A DNA stretch of 64,000 nucleotides from Canna indica (taxonomy: Eukaryota > Streptophyta > Magnoliopsida > Zingiberales > Cannaceae): NCBI GenBank assembly GCA_034359265.1, contig CP136890.1:72123501-72187500 (forward strand), in the 5' to 3' direction. The translations under genes were made by a program, and so were the position numbers. The notes under the pieces were generated by a model. It had not been told where the DNA came from, did no database searches, and saw nothing but the letters and a program-made list of their open reading frames with translations. Shown here piece by piece: positions 21,987-33,900 of the stretch; the stretch's first letter is position 1, and the number at the start of each line of letters is the position of its first letter.

Positions 21987-24900
21987 CTATCATCCAAATA
22001 CACACAAAAAGCTATCAATCATTCTGTAAGACGATATACTTGTGCTATTGCAATGATGAAAATTTTACAGAAAAATACTAGCAAATACAATATGGAATAA
22101 GTGAAGAATGCAGCCATGAGCAATGCAATGCACATAAGTAACCGAAAAACAGAGGTAAAGAATTACAATTAAAATGCCTATGTAACAGCATCAATTAATT
22201 TTTTTCTAAAGAAACTGATACGGTCTTGTGCTCATTCAGAGAGCAACCCAAGTTATAACAATTAAACAGAGATTTAAGACATTAGTTTGATTTTATGCCA
22301 TGTACTTCATAGGGGGATGCAACATGGGAGTGCCATTTTGATTAATTATTCCGCATAAGCAGATTGAATATGCACCCATGACCCATCTATATAGAAACAT
22401 AGCATTTAATAAAAATTGGAAGGTCTAATACGAGATATTACCTCCACAACCAATGAAGTCTTTCCAGTGAAACCACTTGAACCTAAACGTAGATGACCAG
22501 TAAAAAATGTTGTGAAACAATTAAAGCATTTTCTTACAAAAGATCTCGCCTCCAATAAGAAAAATGTGCCTGAAATGACATTTTCAATTGACCAGTCCAG
22601 GCATGTCTTAACACTTGTTGTCCAATTCCTATTATCTTAAAGTTTACAGGTTAATCAACTCGCTGCTCTCGTAGGTGTACGGTACGAAATTTGAATCTAT
22701 GATGTGAACCTAGACCAAATCACATATACAATATGCAATAAGGAATATAAAATGGCTGCATAAATGGCCTATACATCCACATAACCCCTTTATGGCCCTT
22801 GTAGCGACCACATAGTTTCTATGGAGCAACTACTATTTCGGCTAGAGCCAACTAGTTGGACCAAACTAACTCACTAATATATTATTTTTACCTACTTCTA
22901 CCTTCTTCCTCTGATAGCTTAGCATTATATTGATGAAGTCCCTAGCAACCACTAATATTATGTTTTTTATGAATACAGTGAAGGTTCTGATCTCTTGAGT
23001 TAAGAAGCCCTTTCCTTCCACTTTTTAAATCTTTCATAGTTTCATACACTTGTGTTGTTTTAAAATATATAATGATGGTTAATTTAGGTTAGCCTTGTTA
23101 TGAGCTAGATTTTGATGGTGGCATCTCTTGCAACAAATCAACAAGGAGAAAAGGTGTAAAGCAAGTCAAAGACAGACGAGCTCACAAGGGAGAGGATGGT
23201 GATGCATGCGCTAGGGCAGCGATGGTGTGGTTACATTAATGAGATGGCACTAATCATATATTAACCTTCATTTTATTATTTTTTTAATTGAACAAATCGA
23301 AAGTGGATTCAGGGATAAAAAGAATTTGGTAGGAAAGAGGTCCTAACCAGTCAAGGCGATAGGCTCTATTATTTATGAATGAAATGTATATTTATAATAA
23401 TTTTTAAAAGGAGACAGAATATAGCCCACATTTTGTATATGCACTGTGCAGTGAATTGAATGCTCACTGCATACTGCGTAGATGCGATTTTTTTAATTTA
23501 TGACATGTAAGTACATCTTATTAGCCCCGTGCAAAAAAGTTACATCTCAGTACTTGAGGAGATCCAAAATTTGTAATCGAGACAGTTTAGTTAAATTATT
23601 CAAGTGTAAGGTACTCGACAATAACCTGTTCTTTATCCTTCATGTTAATTTTTTGGCTTTCCAGCAAAGGCCCTGTATTTTATCATAAGGCTTTGTAAAT
23701 AGTAAGATGATACTTTGGAAGCTAAAGCTACCATGTAAAAGAAATAATGGACTAACAGATGTTCCTTATGAAATTTAACATCCCTTGTGCAACAAAAAAG
23801 CAGAAACCCGTCTGCTAGCTGATTAACATTCTTATTCATAACAACCCTAACATTCATTTTCAAACTGCACATAAGTATTAGGGTATTAGTGTTTGACATA
23901 GACTACATTGTACATACTTACCCAGGTAACAATTTTTTCAATAGATATTGCCATGGATTAGGGTACTAATGAAGTCCCTAGGAATTACTGATAGACAACA
24001 AGGCAAAGCTTGATATCTTTATTTGATTACATTTACAGCAAGGAAGCTAGACCAAGACCTTGTTAGCATGCACTAGTATGGATGGCTTCATCAGAAAGAC
24101 AAAATGACATGGCTTCAATACACTTCTGTTTTAATGATCCAAAGAGTGAATCTGCTAATCATAGTAGCCAAATATGGATAATGTGCACTAGTATTTACCA
24201 TAAATAGCCAGCTTATTCATAAAGTTCAAAACACTTCATCCATATTCTATAACTTCTCTTGAATGCATTGGTGCACATTACCAAGTAACATTGTATTCCT
24301 AAATTCTTTCAACTTGTATCATATGCTACCAACAATTTATCATCCACTGTAACAATTTTCCTTTTCCACTTGAGAACAGAATGGATCCACACAATGTTTA
24401 AAATACCGGTACCGGTATGTACTAGTACCGACCTGTTAGGGACCTTCAGAGTTGTCAAGTCTTGTATGTGTCATGATTGTCCCTAATGTGCATTGTAAAT
24501 ATTGCATCATGAGCATCCATGCAAATATGCATTGTAAAATGCGCTCGCGCACCGCCCACCGCTCTTGCTCACGTCTAGGCAAACGGTCTCGTTTGCTTAG
24601 GCATGTCATGGACGGTGGGGGTGTGCGAATATAGAAATTTTGTCATGCTCCTTGTGCTTTTAAGAACCTTGGGGGTTAGGCTCCACAAGTATAGTACCCA
24701 GGTATAGCCTGGGCACACTCTAGTCTTTCGTTCTAGCTTTCGTTCAAGCATTTCCTAGCATTTTCATGCAATCGGCCATTCCCAACAACGTTTTTGCGTC
24801 CAAGCACTCAGAGGCTTCGACCCACGCGAAGTGGGAGCCCGCGATTTTTCGACATTGGCCAAGCAGATTGGCTTAAGGCTAACCCCTTGCACGGGAAGCA

Positions 24901-27900
24901 AGGGTGCCACACGGATTCTTCTGCAAAAAACAATTGATCCGTGACAGTTGGTATCAAAGCAAGGTAAGCTCACAAAGCTTTGGTGCAAGCAATTGACGCA
25001 AACCGTCAACAGACTCGTGCCTTCGTCGTTAGAGACAAACGACGTTGGGGCACTCAACAATCTTGCAAGAGAGATTTTCGTGACCAATCATGGGTCGCAA
25101 GACAATCGGTGAAACGAGTGGCGTCGTTGACGCAATGACGACCGTTCCGGAGGAAGTGTTGGTGGAACAGCCAACGCAAACACAACCAGTCAGACAGACG
25201 AGAACGATTGTCCAACGACTCGAAGAGTTGAAGAAAATTTGTGATGCTCACGCGGCTGGCATGGCCCTAGTCGGCAAGATAGTCGACGCGCAAGAAATCT
25301 TGGAGTCAAGGCTAGAGGGACTCCATGATGACACTCAAGATGTAGTCAAACATCTGCAAGATGAGATTGCGGAGCTAAAGTCTACAGTCAAATTTCTAAT
25401 CTGAGAGATCCACTCGGTTGGTGGTAGTTCACGGCAGAACGAAACGCCACAACACCACCTCAAAGCACCCGAACTAAAGCCTTACAATGGGGCCCGAGAT
25501 GCCAAAGCGGTGGAAAACTTCCTCTTCGACTTGGAGCAGTACTTCAAGGTCACGAGGAGAGTTGATGATGACATGAAAGTGTCCGTTGCAACCATGTATC
25601 TGTCTGAATATGCAAAACTTTGGTGGCAGACCAAGTATGATGAAATTCAAAAGGGGAAGCCAAGATTGACACTTGGGATGAACTCAAGCGCGAACTGAAA
25701 GTGCAATTATTCCCCGAGGATGTGGAGTTTATCGCCCGACGGAAGTTACGACAACTCCGTCAAGACAATTCGGTTCGGGAGTATGTGAAGAAGTTCTTGA
25801 TTATCATGTTGGACATTTCAGACATGGCTGAGACTGATCAACTATTTACCTTCTTGGAAGGACTGCAGCCGTGGGCACAGCAGGAACTCTCCAGAAGGAA
25901 CATTCAGAGTTTGTCAGAAGCAAAGATCGCAGCAGAACGACTCACCAACTATAGCCCAGATGAGAATACGGCTAAGGTGGTACCTTATAAGCCGAGATTT
26001 TGGGGACCCAACAACTCTAATGGCTATAGTTCAGAGGTGAATACGACTAAAGCGACACCCTTCAAACCGAAGTATTGGGGGCCCGACAACTCTCAAGGTA
26101 AAGGATTCGTAGGCGATACAAGGTGGAGGAATCATACACACAGACCATATATCTCGAGAGAACATCCTCAAAGGGGGTCCCCTCCGAGAGGGAACCATTC
26201 GACAGTTTCGCCTACCTGTGCATTGTGTAAAGGGCCTCACTTAGCCCAAGGATGTCCAGAACGACAAGCCTTGAGCGCCCTGATAGCAGAAATCGTGGTA
26301 GAGACAATGTCCAACGTCTCAGCGAAGAAAGATAAGGGCAAAGGAAAAGCAATTGCCTCAGCGAGCCACGGCGGGGGTTATTGAGTGACCACTCCAGTGA
26401 AGACGAATACAATGGGAGAATCAACATGGGTGCAGTATGACTGCTCAATGGTCTCAAGACTCAAGTGGGGGAGCGAAAACCCACGACAAAGTGTCCAGAA
26501 GCGACGAATGAGCTGATGTTCATCGACATCAAGCTGAACAGCAGAACCACCAGAGCGATGGTAGACTCGGGAGCAACTCATAATTTTATTGTCAAAGAGG
26601 AGGCAAAGCAAATTAGACTCAAACTAGGAAAAAGTTCAAGTCATATCAAAGTAGTGAATTCTAAAACACGGAAGATCGACGGTATTGCAAGAGACGTTCT
26701 GTTGAAAGTTAAAGGATGGAAAGGGCAGATCAACCTGATGGTCGTGCCCCTCGATGACTATCAAGTCATTCTAGGGATAGAGTTCCTCAAATCGGCAAAG
26801 GCGGTACCCATGCCCTTCCTCGACACAATATACTTGATGGGGGAGGACAACCCTAGTATCGTTCCAACGGTGCATTCAGCACCAAGAAGTCAGAACAAAC
26901 TCCTTTCCGCCATACAAGTGAAGGAAGGAATCCGATAAGTGCGCGCAGAGCAGATGGCTCATAAGACGCAAGAGTGTGCATGGCAGATGGCCTCTAAGTC
27001 GCAATATTTGTGGGCAGAGCAGATGACTCATAAGACGCAAGGCTTGTGCGCATGACAGATGACCTCTAAGTCGCAATATTTATGTGCAGAGCAGATGACT
27101 CGTAAGACACTAGCGCAGGGCAGATGGCTCGTAAGACGCAGCGCGAACCCACATCAGGGACCGGGGAGCAAGCCCCATATCGACCTCCTTACAGAAGGGC
27201 CCCACCAGAGTTGGCGGACTTCACAGTTGGAGGCATTTGCAAGTAGGAAGGACATTCCACCGCTTACGAGAGTCAAAAGCCGAACGACACGGAGCGACGG
27301 TACCCAATCTGCAAGATGAAGAAATGGAAGATAAGAGTCAAGACCTCTCCAACGCCTTCAAGAAACAAGTCGACGAGGGCGTCGACTTTGTAAGTAGGGG
27401 AGAATGTTAGGGACCTTCGGGGTTGTCAAGTCTTGTATGTGTCATGACGGTCCTTAACGTGCATTGTAAATATTGCATCATGAGCATCCATGTAAATATG
27501 CATTGTAAAATGTGCTGCACCGCTCTTGCTCACGCTTAGGCAAACAACCTCGTTTGCCTAGGCGTGGCATGGACGGTGGGGGTGTGCGAACATAGGAATT
27601 TTGTCATGCTCCTCGTGTTTTTGAGAACCTTGGGGGTGGCACTTGAGGGTTAGGCTCCACAAGTATAGTACCCAAGTATAGCCTGGGCACACTCTAGTCT
27701 TTCGTTCAAGCATTTCCTAGCATTTTCATGCAATCGGCCATTTGACCCAACAACGTTTTTGTGTCTAAGCACTCAGAAGCTTCGACCCACACGAAGTGGG
27801 AGCCCGCGACTTTTCAACATTGGCCAAGCAGATTGGCTTAAGGCTAATCCCTTGCACGAGAAGCAAGGGTGTCGCACGGATTCTTCCGCACAAAACAATT

Positions 27901-30900
27901 GATCTGTGACACAACATATCGAGTGTCGGTACATACCGGTCCAGTATATACATGATCATACCACCTGTCTAAATAATTTTTTTTAAAAAAAATCCATTGT
28001 AGAAAACATAGTTTTAAACTTTAAAATATAGTTTAAAGCTACAAAACACCGTAACTTACCAAGAACTAATGAAAAACATCCATAAATTTCTCAAATATGG
28101 TCTAATACATACATTTTCTTCAAATTTTCTTCTTTAAATTTCAATAATAAAAATACAAATAGTCGAGCAAAAAAAATAATACAAATAGTCAAATGCATTT
28201 CAAAATGCAGAAAAATGATGTCCGTCGTAGAAATTAGCCACCTCGATGGGACCAACACGACTAAGGTCCATTTCATGTCTCCAATGCGCAAATTTGAAAA
28301 TTCTCCCAAGTTATAATGTTTTGGTATCCATAATACCCACATTGACATCAGACTTTGTAGGAGCCTAAACACTAGTCCTTGTATCTTCAGTCTTGTGAGT
28401 AGTAACTAGAGTAAGTATCAAACTCAACCTCTTGCAAGCTACTCAACATATCATGATGGTAATCTTGCAAGGTTGGTTGGCCCCCCTCTAGGTTTTGGTT
28501 GATGCCTATCTTTGACCATCTCTTTGTATACCTTGGTTGTTCCTCTCCTCCAACCACCTTGGTCTTTATCTTGCGTGCAGTGGTCGAAGTAGAGATCATT
28601 TGTCCAACGATCTGTAGGTGCTGGTGTTGATGGTACTTCGGTTTCTCCTCCACCATCATAATCTTTGCCATCTTGTATGATGCTACTGCTATGGACAGAG
28701 GTTTCTAGTTTTGAAGGTCGAGGTGGATCGCTTGATTCGTCAAGTGGTTGATCATTCTCCATTGCACTCCACTTGTCCATCATCAGGTGCTCGCTTCGAA
28801 AGGATCGATCTCCAAATTCTCATCTCTTCCTTCAATTTGTAATGTCCGCATATGAAGCCGCAAATTGTAATGAACATACACCAGCTTCTTTAATCGAGTG
28901 TATGAAAGAAGGTTGTGCGGCTTCGTATGTATGAGCAAGAAGGTTGACTAATTCCTCTCGCATCCACATGATAAGGCTGTTTGCGAGATGATTCGTACAA
29001 CAATCCTCCAAAGATTTGGAGCATCGAATCCAAATTGCAACCACCATTCAACTGCACATTGAATATCACAATGAGATTTTATAAGTTATCACTAATAAAT
29101 AAATTGAAAAATTAAAAAAAAATAATTCTACTTGGATCCGTCAAGTATCAATGGTCAATTGCAAATGAATAATTCAAGCTGCCACATGCATCTCGGAAAG
29201 TTCTTGTTTCCGAGAGAGCCTCTGCAGCTTCTGATTTCGACATACGCACTATCACCTTGCGGGTAGAAACTAACATCCTTGTTCCAAGTTGGTATTTACA
29301 CATGTATGCAAGGTTTAAATAATAACCTATAAAAAAAATTCAACATTTTGAAATTAGCATAGCGAATTTAAATTAAATATCTAAAAATAAATAAAATAAA
29401 TAAAAATAATTACCCACTCAATGTATATCACGGCCCATTTGATTATCTCATCTTTTGGAGATAATATCAATGAAGAGCTTATATTTATTTGGCGCATTCA
29501 GGAGCTTCTTGATTTTCTTCTTCTGCTTGCTAAATAATGATAGACATAGCTCATTTGTGGCTTCTTTTCCATGTCCATTCATAGAACCACGTATAAAGGT
29601 TCTACGATGACGATAATTTCGACGACACAATCCCAGAAGCGCTGGTTGAGCATGTTCTTCTCGGTTTTATTTACATCCGATCTCGCCGCATATCTAGATG
29701 ATGACAATTCTAGGCTTGTAAACATAGTCCTCAAGCCAATCTTTCTTTGTTGGAGCGACTTTAATGCGAGGAAATTTGTTGCAAATCGAGTCGCTCTTGG
29801 TCGAAGAATTTCACCTAAAGACGAATCATAATTAAATATTTATTAGTAATTAATTATGATGAACTAAATAATTTTTTTAGCATTTTTCTTTAAAAGTTTT
29901 ACCATTTGTAAATTTCTTCATAAGGACATGAACTCATGTCTAATTGTAAACAAATCAGGTGATCTATTGCGCTTTCTTTACTCTCAACTTCACCAATGGC
30001 AGATCACCGATATCCTTCATCATAAGATCTATACAAAGTGCGACACATAGAGTCCAAAATATGTGAGAATAATTATCTCACCTGCCCTTTTGAAGTTTGC
30101 CCTATTTTCCATTACAACTTGCATGATGTGTGATAATTATTCATAAAAAGTGAAGAGACACAAGAGCAACAATAAGTCAAAGATTTACAAAACCTTGAGT
30201 CTCCCAAAACTATCTCCTTAACTGAATCACCATCATCTTTATCAGCATAAGTGTTGCTAGCCCATTCTTCTGATGCAAACATGGATTTAAGTGCTACCTT
30301 TTGATCCAAAACTGATTTCAGTGTGAGATAAGCAGTGACAAATCTAGTAACCGCCGGCCTTGTTAACTCCCTACTATTGGAAAAGCTCCTAAACAAATTA
30401 AGCACCCAAGTGTGCCTATAGATGAAGATTGTGATCTTCTTTGCCTTTCCAATTGTATTAAAAAATACTGGTAAGTTACCAATATCTTCAAGAACTAAGT
30501 CAAGGCAGTGGGCTACACATGGTATCCAAAAGAGGCCTTTTCTTTTCTCCATTAACTTTTTTCTAGCAGCTACAAGTTGTAGGGGCACTATCAATCACTA
30601 CTTGAGCTACATTCTCTTCTCCAATTTGATCCACCATACTGTCAAGCAACTCAAACATCTTTTCAACATCTTTAATTGAACCGCTAGCATCAAAAGACTT
30701 AATGAACATAGTTCCTCTTGGACTATTGACTAAAAAATTAATCAAACATCTGTTCTTTCCATCAGTCCACCCATCCGACATCAATGTACAACCTGTCCTC
30801 TTCCATTCATCCCTGTAGATTTCCAATCTTGTATTGATATCATCAAGCTCTTTCTTTAAATAAGTTACTCTGACCTCATGGTAACTTGGAGGCTTTAAAC

Positions 30901-33900
30901 CTCTTCCATATTCAGATATTGACTTCACTATTTGTGTAAAGAGAGGACTTTTCACCAAGTTGAATGACAAAGCATTGCCATATAAGCATCTACATATATC
31001 TCTAACCACCATGTCTCTGTCCTTTACCATCCCATTCAAAGTCTGCTGTCTAGGTCCACCTTTCCCCTTCATAACAAAGACATCCATTGATCCTTTGTTT
31101 TGTGAACCCGACGTCAAAGTTCATTCCTCAAAAAAATTTGTATCATCCTCCTTCTCTTTTCCTCCCAAAATCTTCATGAATAAATTTTTCACATCCTCTG
31201 GAACTTGCAAGCATGGAGCAACTTCTTGATGAGTTCCAGCTAAATGATGCTTTACTCGAAACGTACCACCCCACATAGTTTGTGGACAATAATTACATTT
31301 GACATGTAATCTATTGTCATGAAGACTAACACAATGCTCCCAAGCAATATCTTTCTTTCCCTTCTTCTTAGCGGCCACCGTAGGAGCCGATTTAGGAGCC
31401 ATAAATTAATAAAACTGTAGGCTTTTTGTCTACAAGTCGCAAAGATATTAAAAAATCAATAAAACTACAACAAAGATGCTACTGTGCAACATAGATTTGG
31501 AACTTAAAATTTGAAAGAATAGAAATTGACCACAGTGCCTAAATATAAAATTATAAATCATTGATCAAGTAAATAGATGCTAGTATGTTACTATGCTAGC
31601 ATGCTACTGTGCCTAAATCAAATAGGAATTGACTAATTGACCACATGCTTAATATTGAATAAATTAACTAGTCTATAGAAGAACCTGGAATCTCGCGACC
31701 CGCCGCTCGCGTGAAGAAGACTCGCCGTGATTGCGTGAAGTGGCGGCGTCGGGGGAGGGGGTTTGCAGAAGTCGCGTGAAGTGGTAGCGTCGGCGTCGCG
31801 ATTGCAGAAGCGCGGTTGAGTCGGCGTCGGCGTCGCCTCTCTCGCGTGAAGTCGCAACAACGTCGGGGAGGGCGGATTGCAGAAATGAAGCTTGCCGCGT
31901 GTCGCTCGTGCGCCTGTGAAGTCGCGGCAGAGCAATCGCCGCGGTAGAGGAAGCGTCGCCGAGATTTCCGCGTGAAATCGCGCCTGTGAAGGCGCCTCTG
32001 AATTGCATATCTCCGAATCGCCTGAATCGAATATTCAGAATCGCGAGTCTGAATCGCTGCGATTCAGGCGATTCTTATACGATTCAGCGTCCAAAATGAT
32101 TCGATCTGCTTTTCGAATCGCTGGTACGCCGTATCGAATTGAATCGAATCGTGTGATTCAAATCGTGAATCGCACGATACTAACAACAGAGGCTGGTTGA
32201 GCATGTTCTTCTCGATTTTATTTACATCCGATCTCGCCGCATATCTAGATGATGACAATTCCGGGCTCGTAAACATAGTCCTCAAGCCAATCTTTCTTTG
32301 TTGGAGCGACTTTAATGCGAGGAAATTTGTTGCAAATCGAGTCGCTCTTGGTCGAAGAATTTCACCTAAAGACGAATTATAATTAAATATTTATTAGTAA
32401 TTAATTATGATGAACTAAATAATTTTTTTAGCATTTTTCTTTAAAAGTTTTACCATTTGTAAATTTCTTCATAAGGGCATGAACTCATGTCTGATTGTAA
32501 ATAAATCAGGTGATCTATTGCGCTTTCTTTACTCTCGACTTCACCAAGGGCATATCACTGATATCCTTCATCATAAGATCTATACAAAGTGCGACACATA
32601 GAGTCCAAAATATGTGAGAATAATTATCTCACCTGCCCTTTTGAAGTTTGCCCTATTTTCCATTACAACTTGCATGATGTGTTGCGGACCAATCTCCTCG
32701 ATCACGTCTTTCGTCAACTTTGAGGTATAGATTGCATCATGATAATGATCCAAAGTATTCACTAATTTGTGATACACCACTTTACTATTGCATTGGATTG
32801 CCGACCTTTTTGGATTGTCGACACCATAAGTCGGTAGTAGGGATTATTGGTTGCATTTGGGGAATTTGGCTCAAGTGGAATCATTTGGAGATTGTTCTCC
32901 CCAACTCCCACTTTTTGTTCTTGCTCCAAGCATCATCGATACACGGTTACTTCGATGCATGAGAAGGAAAAGCCTTGGGATCAAGGTCAGTTATATCAAT
33001 TGAAGATCTCCTACCGCTTCATCCAAGAAACCTCAAATGCCTCTGCTTCTTCCAATTGAAGGTCCCCACATGCTAAAACTCCAGCCAATATGAGGACCGG
33101 AGGGAATTGAACCACTTCGGTTCATTGCTGTCGCAGTCGAAGATGAGCCAACATTGCTGGTGCCGCCACTACCATTTTCAAATTGAGATATGGGATAATA
33201 CCTGCGATCTCGCTCGAATGCTTATTGTTCCAATGAAGCATGGTGGAGGCTGCAAGCTCCAGCTCATCCCCATCACCACAACCCTCAAATTGGTCATAGT
33301 GCACGTCTTCTGTAGCTCTCCGATCGAACTCTTATCTTTATTCGGCATCTCGAACACATTGCTCTCGTTTTTTGTCGAGCAAGTCCTTGATGAGCTTCAA
33401 GACCTCTACAGGTGCTTGGTTGCATTTCGCCACATCAAGACATCCTCCAGCCAAATGGTGCTTCAATCGAGTGATTCCTCCACCATGGGCAATGAATTAG
33501 CAGTAGATACATTGTCGATTTTTCTTCTTCTCTAACCGATGACAGCAATGCCGTCATGCGGAACCGGATTGAGATTTCAACGCCATTTTAACAACATTTC
33601 GGTATGAAGATCAAGTAAAAAAGAGAGTTTGAGAGGGTTTAAGAGAGTTTGAGAGTGTGTGGGGGTGAAATAGGGGGCTTGGGGTGTTTATATAGCCCCA
33701 AAACCCCCCTAAAATCGGGTCTTAACGGCTATATTAGTCGTTTGAAGCCGTTGGGAAAAGACCCCCAACGGCTACCGAGTGTGTACCGTCCGGTATATGC
33801 AGTATCAGTTGGTATCGAAGGGTATCGATACCTAGGCCCGGCAAATTTCAACCCAACCCAATAGCCCGGCACGATAAAATCGTGCTCGGGTCGATCCTTA

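Larger units (their letters stand above)
24434..27911 (+). mobile_element. Gag-protease-only LTR retrotransposon (TR-GAG-like)
   Basis: A 3478-bp element has LTRs at 24434-24946 and 27405-27911, both starting TGTTAGGGACCTTC and ending GTGACA. A primer-binding site TGGTATCAAAGC lies at 24949-24960, and a purine tract (TAGGGGAGAA) sits just before the 3' LTR. Between them are only gag and protease; there is no room for RT, RNase H or integrase (466 bp from protease end to 3' LTR). It therefore needs enzymes in trans. It sits in the PP2A intron, on the opposite strand, inside CCGGTA-rich hAT terminal sequence. The flanking pentamers (CGACC, CAACA) match poorly. Confidence 0.87.
28386..33590 (-). 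pseudogene. hAT transposase B, split and partly duplicated
   Basis: Read right to left: a promoter-like region with TATATAAA (about 33690) and AACGGCT words, a degraded N-terminal BED/lid region (33120-33540), and a DUF659-like stretch ([18 protein letters not shown], 32600-32780). Then come foreign hAT A sequence (30132-32191), a second copy of 491 bp of the B transposase, and the C-terminal part. The dimerisation domain ([18 protein letters not shown], then a stop where Trp is usual, STFLLIHTK) is at 28835-29060, and the acidic tail ends at 28386. Transposase B would excise and insert its family members, but this copy is disrupted by insertion, stops and frameshifts. Confidence 0.78.

Noticed and set aside
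31633..32008. GC-rich minus-strand frames upstream of hAT transposase A
   Set aside because: Low-complexity Arg/Ala/Thr translation of the hAT 5' leader; the BED finger with a proper start lies downstream at 31402.
29641..32682. The 491-bp direct repeats as LTRs of a retrotransposon
   Set aside because: No TG...CA ends, primer-binding site or polypurine tract; the repeats are part of hAT transposase coding sequence.
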